Origin: RGIG3009 sp964389495
Lineage (GTDB): Bacteria > Bacillota > Clostridia > Oscillospirales > Acutalibacteraceae
Length of the DNA stretch: 17,186 bases
Direction: 5' to 3'
Assembly: GCA_964389495.1 (NCBI GenBank)
Contig: CAYMDU010000029.1
Coordinates: 1-17,186, forward strand
The notes under the pieces were generated by a model. The model saw only the letters and a program-made list of their open reading frames with translations, made no database searches and was not told where the DNA came from. A program made the position numbers and the translations under genes. Shown piece after piece: positions 1-7,208 of this stretch (position 1 is its first letter; each line of letters starts with the position of its first letter).

Positions 1-62
1 CCATGCCTATGGCTGGCTGCCATAAACCAAGGGGCAAATATATAGTAACAGGAGTTGCGGAC
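1..62 (+). other. Left edge: possible 3' end of an upstream gene plus leader of the first GH16 gene
   Basis: The window opens inside or just after an upstream gene that cannot be identified. Two + frames reach stops here: frame 2 ends in TAA at 23-25 after seven codons (HAYGWLP), and frame 1 ends in TAG at 43-45. Either could be the C-terminus of a truncated upstream gene. An AGGAG ribosome binding site at 51-55 serves the ATG at 63. No promoter can be argued for in this short stretch, so the GH16 genes may be co-transcribed with genes to the left. Confidence 0.3.
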
Positions 63-935
63 ATGAGCTTTAAAAACGAACCGATTCCGGCGGCCGCGGC
101 GGCGGCCGGAATGACCAATTTGGTGTTTGCCGACGATTTCGACAGTTTGGACACCATTGATTTCAGCGGCGAGGGCAAACCGGAGTGCAATTGGTATGCC
201 ACCCGTCCGTATGGATTGCCCACACTCACCAAAGAGGAATTTTCCGTGAAGGATTCCGTGCTCACCATCACGCCGAATGTTTGCCCGGCCGCGATTGGGT
301 TGTTGACTTACAGCCAAAAGAGCGGCAATGGGTTTGCCATGCACTACGGGTATGCTGAAGCGCGCATCCGTGCCAAAGAGCCGGTGGGCGAATACGACGG
401 TGTGCCGGCATTCTGGGGCATTGACAAGATTGATTTAATCACATCGGATTGGACCGACTGCGGCGAGCTGGATATTGTGGAATTGTTCCGTCAGCCCGAC
501 GAAACCGGGGTGGAACGCAAGTACTACACCGGCACCTTACATCACCATCGTCACACGGGCGAGATGAGAGAAAACGGTGAGCAGGCGCAAGTGTTGGCCA
601 CCAATTTGGTGAATGCCGGCGGATACAAGGGGCCTTTGTTTATGGACGATGACTGGCATACCTATGCGGCGTTGTGGGAGCCGGGCCACATTGCCTGGTA
701 TTTGGACGGCCGACTGATGCACGCGGCACGGTACAGTGCCGATGCGTTGCCGGAATACTACTACCGTGACGACCCCACGCCGTTGCCGCGCATTGAAGAC
801 AAAAAGCCCGAATTGGCGCAGCGCACCTGGGTGGGTGCTCAACATATTATGGAAAGCGCCGAAGAAGTGTTGGTGTTGGGCTGCAACAAAAACTGGCCCA
901 TGGATGTGGACTGGGTGCGTGTGTGGCAAAAATAA
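63..935 (+). CDS. GH16-family glycoside hydrolase (copy 1)
   Basis: A 290-residue protein predicted to cleave internal beta-linkages in a glycan by the retaining mechanism of family GH16. The single beta-jellyroll domain runs from about residue 19 (LVFADDFDS) to the C-terminal VDWVRVWQK, both typical of GH16 boundaries. The catalytic signature ExDxxE is present as ELDIVE: E135 nucleophile, D137 assisting, E140 acid/base. Substrate specificity is not readable; GH16 covers beta-glucanases, endo-beta-galactosidases and algal galactanases. No signal peptide is visible: the N-terminus is MSFKNEPIP followed by six alanines. The ATG at 63 is chosen because an AGGAG lies 7 nt upstream and the next paralogue begins with the same residues; extension to the ATG at 3 adds unconserved sequence. 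It is the first of three tandem GH16 genes, 27 nt ahead of copy 2. Confidence 0.88.
   Translation: MSFKNEPIPAAAAAAGMTNLVFADDFDSLDTIDFSGEGKPECNWYATRPYGLPTLTKEEFSVKDSVLTITPNVCPAAIGLLTYSQKSGNGFAMHYGYAEARIRAKEPVGEYDGVPAFWGIDKIDLITSDWTDCGELDIVELFRQPDETGVERKYYTGTLHHHRHTGEMRENGEQAQVLATNLVNAGGYKGPLFMDDDWHTYAALWEPGHIAWYLDGRLMHAARYSADALPEYYYRDDPTPLPRIEDKKPELAQRTWVGAQHIMESAEEVLVLGCNKNWPMDVDWVRVWQK
660..817 (+). repeat. Identity tract shared by GH16 copies 1 and 2 (unit 1)
   Basis: This 158-bp segment is identical at every base to 1569-1726 in the adjacent GH16 gene (offset 909), including synonymous positions. Sequence on both sides contains substitutions. It encodes the conserved strand WYLDGRLMHAARYS and the following loop. 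A locally exact match within more diverged paralogues fits gene conversion. Confidence 0.85.
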
Positions 936-962
936 CCATGGTGTAAAAAGGAGTTTTTGACA

Positions 963-1844
963 ATGAGCTTTAAAAACGAACCGATTCCGGCGGCCGCGGC
1001 GGCGGCCGGCATGACCAACTTGGTGTTTGCCGACGATTTTGACAGTTTGGACACCATTGATTTCAGCGGCGAGGGCAAACCGGGCTACAACTGGTATGTT
1101 GACCGTCCCTACGGATTGCCCACCTTTACCAAAGAGGAGTTCTCGGCAAAGGACTCCGTGCTGACCATCACACCGGAGGTGTGCCCTTCGGCTATCGGGT
1201 TGCCCACATACAGCAAAAAGGGCCGCACCGGGTTCACCATGCACTACGGCTATGCCGAAGCGCGTATCCGCGCCAAAGAGCCGGCAGGCGAATATGACGG
1301 TGTGCCGGCCTTTTGGTGCATTGGCAAGCGCGATTTTATTGCTTCGCATCCGTTGGATTGGAAGGACTGCGGCGAGCTGGATATTTTGGAACTGTTCCGT
1401 CAGCCCGATGAAAACGGCGTGGAACGCAAATATTACACCGGCACCCTGCATCACCATCATCGCACGGGCGAGTTGAAAGAAAACGGTGCACCGGTGCAGG
1501 TGATTGGCACCAACCTGGTGAACGCGCTGGGCTACGGTGAAACCACCTTTGTGGACGACGAGTGGCACACCTATGCGGCGTTGTGGGAGCCGGGCCACAT
1601 TGCCTGGTATTTGGACGGCCGACTGATGCACGCGGCACGGTACAGTGCCGATGCGTTGCCGGAATACTACTACCGTGACGACCCCACGCCGTTGCCGCGC
1701 ATTGAAGACAAAAAGCCCGAATTGGCTTCTCGCACTTGGGTGGGAGCCCATTCGGTGATGGACGGAGAAGAAGAAGTGATTTTCCTGGGCTGCAACAAAA
1801 ACTGGCCCATGGAAGTGGACTGGGTGCGCGTGTGGCAAAAATAA
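963..1844 (+). CDS. GH16-family glycoside hydrolase (copy 2)
   Basis: A 293-residue close paralogue of the preceding gene, sharing the same N-terminal MSFKNEPIP-polyalanine stretch and C-terminal VDWVRVWQK. The catalytic motif is ELDILE, with E138, D140 and E143 in the ExDxxE arrangement. A few extra residues precede the motif (SHPLDW region), so the loop near the active site differs from copy 1 and may change the substrate preference. The ATG at 963 is preceded by AAAGGAG; a TTG six bases earlier is in frame but is less well placed and is absent in copy 1. No signal peptide is seen. DNA at 1569-1726 is identical to 660-817 of copy 1, while neighbouring sequence has diverged, which suggests recent gene conversion. 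It is co-directional with copies 1 and 3 at 12-27 nt spacing, so one operon is very likely. Confidence 0.88.
   Translation: MSFKNEPIPAAAAAAGMTNLVFADDFDSLDTIDFSGEGKPGYNWYVDRPYGLPTFTKEEFSAKDSVLTITPEVCPSAIGLPTYSKKGRTGFTMHYGYAEARIRAKEPAGEYDGVPAFWCIGKRDFIASHPLDWKDCGELDILELFRQPDENGVERKYYTGTLHHHHRTGELKENGAPVQVIGTNLVNALGYGETTFVDDEWHTYAALWEPGHIAWYLDGRLMHAARYSADALPEYYYRDDPTPLPRIEDKKPELASRTWVGAHSVMDGEEEVIFLGCNKNWPMEVDWVRVWQK
1569..1726 (+). repeat. Identity tract shared by GH16 copies 1 and 2 (unit 2)
   Basis: Second unit of the 158-bp exact match; its partner is 660-817. The match ends where copy 1 continues GCGCAG and copy 2 continues TTCTCG. Confidence 0.85.
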
Positions 1845-1857
1845 AGAGGGATGCACC

Positions 1858-2673
1858 ATGAAGATTGTTCCTCCCGCCATTGCCAAAGAGCATGGCATGT
1901 GTCGTTTGGTGTTTGAAGACGATTTCGATTCGCCGGATACCATTGATGTTACAGGCCGGGGAAACGCGGGGTACAAGTGGTACACAGTTCGTCCGTTTCG
2001 GGCCAAGCCGTTGGTACCGAGCGACTACCGCGTGGAAAACAGTGTTCTGTATTTGGAAGAACACGACAGTTTGTATAATTACGGATTGGCCACGGTGGAT
2101 CCTCACACGCGACAAGGGTTTTCGTTCAATAAAGGGGTGCTGGAATTCCGCATACGGATTCCGCATTATGACCAGGCATTTCAAAATTACAACGAGCCAA
2201 ACGGCGGCGGCCCCGCCATTTGGTCGTTTCCGCCGGACAAGATTTTCGACACGGCGTTGGAATGGGTGGAAATGGACTGGATGGAGTATTGGGGTACCTA
2301 TGACGGGCGGTTCCCCGACGGGTATTGGACCACCACATTGCACCATGAAAAAAGGAAAACCCCGCAAGATGCCATTCATTTTTTGGCCAACAACACCGAA
2401 CGCGCCGGCGCTCCCAAGCTGGGAGACGGGCAATGGCACACGCTGACTTTTTTGTGGGATACCGATGTGATGGACAGTTGGATTGACGGCCGTCATTCCG
2501 TGAAGCAAACCTATGCCGGCAACTGTCCCGACCCGAAGCCGAAAGTGCAACTGGGTGACCCGGACACGCCGAACATCTACACGCCCATGAACACACAGCA
2601 ATTGGCATTGATTATCAACGGCGCCAAAAACAACCCGTTGGAGATTGATTGGATTCGCGTGTGGCAAAAATAA
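1858..2673 (+). CDS. GH16-family glycoside hydrolase (divergent copy 3)
   Basis: A 271-residue GH16-type jellyroll enzyme, clearly related to the two preceding genes but much diverged. The start region (CRLVFEDDFDSPDTIDVTG) and the end (LEIDWIRVWQK) match the family frame. The catalytic motif is EMDWMEYWG: E138, D140 and E143 by the ExDxxE rule, with aromatic residues replacing the aliphatic ones of copies 1 and 2. The conserved TLHH segment downstream is kept. The polyalanine stretch is absent. No signal peptide is present, so a cytoplasmic location is predicted. It begins 13 nt after copy 2 behind an AGAGGG ribosome binding site, and is the last gene of its unit since a terminator follows at 2686-2721. 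A different glycan specificity from copies 1 and 2 is plausible but unproven. Confidence 0.85.
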   Translation: MKIVPPAIAKEHGMCRLVFEDDFDSPDTIDVTGRGNAGYKWYTVRPFRAKPLVPSDYRVENSVLYLEEHDSLYNYGLATVDPHTRQGFSFNKGVLEFRIRIPHYDQAFQNYNEPNGGGPAIWSFPPDKIFDTALEWVEMDWMEYWGTYDGRFPDGYWTTTLHHEKRKTPQDAIHFLANNTERAGAPKLGDGQWHTLTFLWDTDVMDSWIDGRHSVKQTYAGNCPDPKPKVQLGDPDTPNIYTPMNTQQLALIINGAKNNPLEIDWIRVWQK

Positions 2674-2685
2674 GAATACGGTTGG

Positions 2686-2721
2686 CGGTGCACGGCAAAG
2701 CAGCTGTGCACCGTTTTTTTT
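2686..2721 (+). terminator. Rho-independent terminator after the GH16 genes
   Basis: The inverted repeat CGGTGCAC (2686-2693) / GTGCACCG (2706-2713) forms an 8-bp GC-rich stem with a 12-nt loop and is followed directly by eight T residues. It lies 12 nt after the stop of the third GH16 gene and separates that unit from the GH20 promoter. Confidence 0.88.
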
Positions 2722-2757
2722 GCGCCGATTTTTGTTTGGCAATTTTTACAAAAACGC

Positions 2758-2786
2758 TTGCTTTTTCGAAAACAGTATGAGATACT
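2758..2786 (+). promoter_or_regulatory. Promoter of the GH20-SGNH-GH3 unit with inverted repeat over the -10
   Basis: A -35 TTGCTT (2758-2763), a 17-nt spacer and a -10 GATACT (2781-2786) preceded by TGA as an extended -10 element. The perfect inverted repeat ACAGTAT-GAG-ATACTGT (2772-2788) covers the -10 and could be an operator. TTACAAAA lies upstream at 2746-2753. The GH3 promoter at 7145-7173 has the same layout. The hexamers match the consensus only partly, which fits a regulated promoter. Confidence 0.6.
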
Positions 2787-2829
2787 GTACCTAGAATAAT
2801 CGGCCTGAAAAGGGACGGGAGGAAGGATT

Positions 2830-4698
2830 ATGAAATTTAATGTACGCGCGGTGCAAATTGATTTGGCACGCCAAATCGAAACGGTGGACACCGTAAAGAA
2901 ATTTTTTGATGTGTGTGCCGGAGCCGGCATGAACACCGTGCTGATGTATTTGGAAGACCGTGTGAAAACCAAAACCTATCCGTATTCGCCGGATGAGGAA
3001 AGCTATTCGCCGGACCAGATTCGGGACATGGTGGCCTATGCCGACACGCTGGGGTTGGATCTGATTCCGGTGGTGTCGCCCATTGGTCACACCGGGCGCT
3101 TTTTGCGTCATCCCGAAATGAAGCATTTGGCGGAATTGCGCGGCGGTATTGCCGGCATGTTTTCGCCAGCCGGTGATGAGCACTACCGTGTCACCTGTTC
3201 CCGCTTGCCGGAAACCCTGGCTTTCTTCGATGCGTATATCACCGAAGTGGCGTCGCTGTTCCCCTCGAAATTCTTCCATTTGGGGTTTGACGAAATCCAC
3301 GATATGGGCTATTGCGAACTGTGCAAGGGCACTTCGGTTGCCGATTTGTTCTACGATGCCCTGATGCATTTCCACGACTTGCTCAAAGGGTTGGGCAAAG
3401 ACACCATGATTTGGGACGATATGATGGAGCAAATCCCCGGCACGCTGGAGCGCCTGCCGCGTGATATTGTGCTGTGTCCGTGGTTCTATGAATATGTCGG
3501 TCAGTATCCTGTGGCACGGTTCGACACCAGCCGCAGTTACGATTATTTTTCCTACTACGAGCGGCTTGGCTTCCGCTATTTAGCAAGTCCGTGGCGCCGC
3601 GGGTCGGTGGACACGGTAACGGAATATGCTGCCAAGTGCCACCCGATGGGTATGCTGATGACCAACTGGGAAATGTCGGATTATCAGCTGTTGCCGCTTC
3701 TTTATCCGCGAGTGGACTATGCCGGTGCCTTGTGGACCGGGAAAGAATTGCCGGGGAACGAAGCGCGAATTCATGCGGCGAAAAAATACACCGACACATC
3801 GGAAGCCGCCAAAGCCATGTCGGCGGCCATGAGTACCGTGATGGGATTTGATTTGAGATTGCCCGCCGAAAAGGGCGTGTACAATGTGCCCTCGGCAGAT
3901 GTGTACGGTGTGTCTTCGGCCATACCGGTGTTGGCGGATATTTTGGAAAAGGCCACCGGCGACGCCGATGTGATTGATTCCCATGTGGTGCGCTTGCACC
4001 ATTTGCAGGCGCAAACGAATTTGTGGAGAACGGGTTATGCTCTGCACGAATACCGTGCGGGCGACGGCGCGTTAACGCTGGATGAAATTCGGGTGCAAAT
4101 CGGCAACTGCCGCAACGAAGTGGCGGCGCTGCGCAACGAAGAAACCGCGCTGTGGAACCGCTGCCGCACCGGAATTGCCTCGCCCGCCTTGGAGCGCGGC
4201 CTGAAAGCCATGGAAACCGCCGTAGAGTATATGGAAAAAACCGCGGCCACGGCCACCGCAGAAGACATCGGTCGGTTGGTGGTGCGGTTTGAGCTGCCGG
4301 AGTTCACCTCGTCTTGCAAAACACGGATAACGGTGAATTATGCCGATGGAACCAGCTACGAAGCCGGGTATGGCATTTTCAAAGCCGGTGATGTGCATCA
4401 AGTGCAATACGATTACAGTTTCGAGATTCCCGCCAAGGTGCCGCAATCGGTCACGCTATCCGTTAGCGGATTTGGGGCGTCGGGCTTCCGCTATGTGTCG
4501 GCCATTTTGCCGGGCAAGAAGTGCTATGTTCCCGCCGGAATTACAGCAGTAGCCGGCCAGGTGGAGCATCCGGAATTCATGCTGACTCCCGACAGCCGTG
4601 CCTCCATGTTTAACGAACAGGAAATGGTGCAGTTCTTTGTGAACGAGAATTCCGCGCACAAAGACAACACGGTTACCGTGGCGTTCAAGGAGTGGTGA
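2830..4698 (+). CDS. GH20-family beta-N-acetylhexosaminidase-like protein
   Basis: A 622-residue protein with a GH20-type TIM barrel from the N-terminus to about residue 330. The GH20 signature HxGxDE is present as HLGFDE, giving D154 (substrate-assisting) and E155 (acid/base); this family normally removes terminal beta-linked GlcNAc or GalNAc. GALWTG near residue 300 fits the conserved tryptophan region of the barrel. Residues about 340-480 look helical, and about 485-622 form a probable beta-rich C-terminal module of unknown role. The N-terminal zincin-like domain common in GH20 is absent and there is no signal peptide, so the enzyme is probably cytoplasmic. A strong GGAGGAAGG precedes the ATG. 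It is the first gene of its unit, with the SGNH gene starting 3 nt after its stop. True substrate is inferred only from the family. Confidence 0.85.
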   Translation: MKFNVRAVQIDLARQIETVDTVKKFFDVCAGAGMNTVLMYLEDRVKTKTYPYSPDEESYSPDQIRDMVAYADTLGLDLIPVVSPIGHTGRFLRHPEMKHLAELRGGIAGMFSPAGDEHYRVTCSRLPETLAFFDAYITEVASLFPSKFFHLGFDEIHDMGYCELCKGTSVADLFYDALMHFHDLLKGLGKDTMIWDDMMEQIPGTLERLPRDIVLCPWFYEYVGQYPVARFDTSRSYDYFSYYERLGFRYLASPWRRGSVDTVTEYAAKCHPMGMLMTNWEMSDYQLLPLLYPRVDYAGALWTGKELPGNEARIHAAKKYTDTSEAAKAMSAAMSTVMGFDLRLPAEKGVYNVPSADVYGVSSAIPVLADILEKATGDADVIDSHVVRLHHLQAQTNLWRTGYALHEYRAGDGALTLDEIRVQIGNCRNEVAALRNEETALWNRCRTGIASPALERGLKAMETAVEYMEKTAATATAEDIGRLVVRFELPEFTSSCKTRITVNYADGTSYEAGYGIFKAGDVHQVQYDYSFEIPAKVPQSVTLSVSGFGASGFRYVSAILPGKKCYVPAGITAVAGQVEHPEFMLTPDSRASMFNEQEMVQFFVNENSAHKDNTVTVAFKEW

Positions 4699-4701
4699 GC
4701 C

Positions 4702-5358
4702 ATGTTGTTTGACAACAAAGACCGCATTATTTTTGCCGGCGATTCCGTGACCGACATGGGCAAAGAAGGTGCCGGTGAAGGCCTGTTTGATTGCGTTGGC
4801 CGCAGCTATGTGCGTGTGATTGAAAACCTGCTGGAAGTGTGCTACCCGGAACTGGCGTTGCGCATCACCAATGCCGGTGTCAGCGGCAACACCAGCCGTG
4901 ACTTGCTGGCGCGGTTTGAAACGGATGTGGCGTCACGCAATCCGCAGTGGGTGTCCATTTGCATTGGTATCAACGATGTGTGGCGGCAGTTTGATTGCCC
5001 CGCCATGCCGGAAATTGCGGTGTTGCCGGATGAGTATGAGCGTAATGTGGAGCAAATGATTGTGCGCGTGAAAGACAGCGTGAAAGGCGTGTTTGTGCTG
5101 ACTCCCTACTACATGGAGCCCAATCGTACCGATGCCATGCGTGCCCGCATGGATGAATACGGTGCCATTTGCAAGCGTTTGGCCGAAAAGCACGGATGCC
5201 GGTTTGTGGACATGCAGGCGGTGTACGATCGCTTTTTCCGCTACCGCCATTCCAGTCGCCTTGCTTGGGACCGTGTGCATCCCAACCAAATGGGGGCCAC
5301 GCTGATGGCGCGGGAATTTTTGAAGCATTGCGATTTTGATTTTCACCGCGAGTGGTGA
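4702..5358 (+). CDS. SGNH/GDSL-family hydrolase (probable carbohydrate esterase)
   Basis: A 218-residue single-domain SGNH hydrolase. All four sequence blocks are visible: GDSVTD with catalytic S15, SGNTSRD (block II Gly), GIND with N91 (block III), and WDRVHPN with D190 and H193 (block V). Length and motifs match stand-alone GDSL esterases that remove acetyl or other acyl groups from sugars. No signal peptide or membrane segment is seen. The gene sits 3 nt after the GH20 stop and 20 nt before a GH3 gene, so translation is probably coupled, and a role in deacylating the oligosaccharide handled by its neighbours is the simplest inference. A lipase-like or aryl esterase activity cannot be excluded from sequence. 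Confidence 0.87.
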   Translation: MLFDNKDRIIFAGDSVTDMGKEGAGEGLFDCVGRSYVRVIENLLEVCYPELALRITNAGVSGNTSRDLLARFETDVASRNPQWVSICIGINDVWRQFDCPAMPEIAVLPDEYERNVEQMIVRVKDSVKGVFVLTPYYMEPNRTDAMRARMDEYGAICKRLAEKHGCRFVDMQAVYDRFFRYRHSSRLAWDRVHPNQMGATLMAREFLKHCDFDFHREW

Positions 5359-5378
5359 ACAAAGAGGGGGAATAACAC

Positions 5379-7007
5379 ATGTTAACCGAACAGCAAATGA
5401 AAGAACAAATAGCCCGGTTGCCGCTGGACGAATTGGTCGGCCAAGTGCTGAACTTTGAATTTAACGAGCACCGCCACAAAAAAGAGTGGATGGAGCAAGT
5501 GGTTCGCGACACCCTGCCGGGCAGCATTTGCTACGATAATTGCAGTGATGAGTTTTCGGCGTGGGTGCGCGGAATTGCGGAAAAGTATTGCCGTATTCCG
5601 ATGATGTATGTCGGCGACGGAGAACACGGCCCCGGTTGCGGAGCACCGAACGAGCCGGTGCTGCCGAAACCGATGGCTTGGGGCGCCGCCGATGAACCCG
5701 AGGTGGTGGAACGCGCACACCGAATTTCGGCGCAACTTTGCCGCAAGCATTATCGCCATTTGCTGTTGGGGCCGGTTGTGGACATCAACTACAACTACAA
5801 TAACTGCGTGGTGAATGTGCGTGCCATTTCGGACGATCCCGATGTGGTGGCGCGCAACGCCGCGGCCGCGGTGCGCGGCATGCAACAAGATAACTTGGTG
5901 GCGGCCTGTTGCAAGCATTTCCCCGGAGACGGTATCGACCAACGCAACGCGCATTTCATGACCTCTATCAACACCATGTCCCAAGAGGAATGGATGAATA
6001 CCTACGGCCGTGTGTACAAAGCGGTGATTGAGGCCGGCACCATGTCGATTATGATAGCGCATGTGGCATTGCCGGCGTTTGACGAAAAGGTAGACGATAT
6101 TTTGGGCTATCCGCCGGCCACGCTCAGCAAGAACCTGATGACCGGTTTGCTGAAAGAAAAACTGGGTTTCCAAGGTTGCATTGTGTCGGATGCAATGTGT
6201 ATGATCGGTGCTTGTGCCGTGGTGGAAACGGAACGCCTGGCGGTGGAATACCTGAAAGCGGGCGGCGACATGGTGTTGTATGCCCTGCCCTCGGATTTCG
6301 ACTATATCAAAGCCGCGGTGCAAAGCGGCGATTTGCCGATGGAACGGTTGCAAGACGCGGTGTTGCGTATTTGGCGCATGAAAAACGCGGTGGGCTTGTT
6401 CGGCGAAGCCGAGCAAATCCATGCCAAGCTGGAAACAGAGCCGATTGAAGATATCAACCAATGGGGCCGCGAATTGGCAGAACACAGTGTCACGGTGATT
6501 CGCAACGCCAAAGGGTTGTTCCCACAGCGGGATTTGAAGCCCGGTTCCAAGGTGTTGCAGGTGGTTATCCAGCACGATGTGGACGAAAAGCACGCGGCCG
6601 ACCAAATGCGTTTTGTGGAAAACGAATTGCGTGTTCACGGCATGGAAGTGACCACCCTGGTGAACCCGAAACACTACGATGTGAAAGATGCCGCCGAAAA
6701 GTACGATGTGGCATTGCTGAACATCAACATTAACCCCGGCAACTACCAGGGTGGCACCTTGCGCATTGGTTGGAACCAGGCCATGGCGCTGTGGCGCGGG
6801 TATCTGATGCGGCATCCGAAACTGATTATCACATCGTTCGGCGATCCGTACAAGTTATATGACTATCCGTTTGCACGCACCTATATCAATATGTATTCTC
6901 CCACCGAGGATTCACAGCGCGCTTTTGTGCGGGCGCTTCTCGGCGAAATTGAAGCCGTTGGCAAGAGTCCGGTGGCGTTTGAAGGATTCTTCGAACGCGG
7001 CGTGTAA
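5379..7007 (+). CDS. GH3-family glycoside hydrolase (copy 1)
   Basis: A 542-residue two-domain GH3 protein: a TIM barrel (about 1-340) and an alpha/beta sandwich C-domain (about 370-540), with no fibronectin-like third domain and no signal peptide. The nucleophile is D271 in VSDAM. The segment KHFPGDG (179-185) resembles the NagZ-type loop, but the position of the NagZ dyad Asp is N190 and that of the histidine is H192; the usual second His of KHFPGHG is D184. Family members remove terminal beta-GlcNAc or beta-glucose. The ATG at 5379 has AGAGGGGG 8 nt upstream. It is the third gene of the GH20-SGNH-GH3 unit and is followed by a terminator. It is more diverged from copies 2 and 3 than they are from each other. 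Confidence 0.88.
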   Translation: MLTEQQMKEQIARLPLDELVGQVLNFEFNEHRHKKEWMEQVVRDTLPGSICYDNCSDEFSAWVRGIAEKYCRIPMMYVGDGEHGPGCGAPNEPVLPKPMAWGAADEPEVVERAHRISAQLCRKHYRHLLLGPVVDINYNYNNCVVNVRAISDDPDVVARNAAAAVRGMQQDNLVAACCKHFPGDGIDQRNAHFMTSINTMSQEEWMNTYGRVYKAVIEAGTMSIMIAHVALPAFDEKVDDILGYPPATLSKNLMTGLLKEKLGFQGCIVSDAMCMIGACAVVETERLAVEYLKAGGDMVLYALPSDFDYIKAAVQSGDLPMERLQDAVLRIWRMKNAVGLFGEAEQIHAKLETEPIEDINQWGRELAEHSVTVIRNAKGLFPQRDLKPGSKVLQVVIQHDVDEKHAADQMRFVENELRVHGMEVTTLVNPKHYDVKDAAEKYDVALLNININPGNYQGGTLRIGWNQAMALWRGYLMRHPKLIITSFGDPYKLYDYPFARTYINMYSPTEDSQRAFVRALLGEIEAVGKSPVAFEGFFERGV

Positions 7008-7016
7008 CCGAAAGAT

Positions 7017-7049
7017 AAAAAGGTCTTTGCATGTAGCGAAGGCCTTTTT
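7017..7049 (+). terminator. Rho-independent terminator after GH3 copy 1
   Basis: AAAAAGGTCTTTGC (7017-7030) pairs with GCGAAGGCCTTTTT (7036-7049) in a 14-bp stem with two G-U pairs and a 5-nt loop ATGTA; the right arm itself ends in five T. It lies 9 nt after the GH3 stop. About 95 nt of sequence without a visible feature follows before the next promoter. Confidence 0.85.
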
Positions 7050-7144
7050 GCTTTCACCCCGTGTAGCAGGGGATTTAATTGCTGACCACGCACGGGAAAG
7101 CTGGCAAAGAGCAAGAACTGTCCACAAATTGTTACAAAACTGTC

Positions 7145-7173
7145 TTGCTTTTCACAAAGGAATATGGTACTAT
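7145..7173 (+). promoter_or_regulatory. Promoter of the GH3-GH31-GH3 unit with inverted repeat over the -10
   Basis: A -35 TTGCTT (7145-7150), a 17-nt spacer and a -10 TACTAT (7168-7173) preceded by TGG as an extended -10. The inverted repeat GGAATA (7159-7164) / TATTCC (7171-7176) overlaps the -10, and TTACAAAA occurs upstream at 7132-7139. The GH20 promoter shares the same -35 and arrangement, which suggests common control. Confidence 0.65.
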
Positions 7174-7208
7174 TCCAATAGAAAACCAAATCATGGGAGG
7201 TAGACACT

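Noticed and set aside
3..62. N-terminal extension of GH16 copy 1
   Set aside because: Copy 2 has no equivalent residues, and an AGGAG is correctly spaced before the ATG at 63.
88..110. GC-rich palindromic stretch in the polyalanine codons of GH16 copies 1 and 2
   Set aside because: The symmetry follows from repeated GCG/GCC alanine codons; no regulatory role can be argued.
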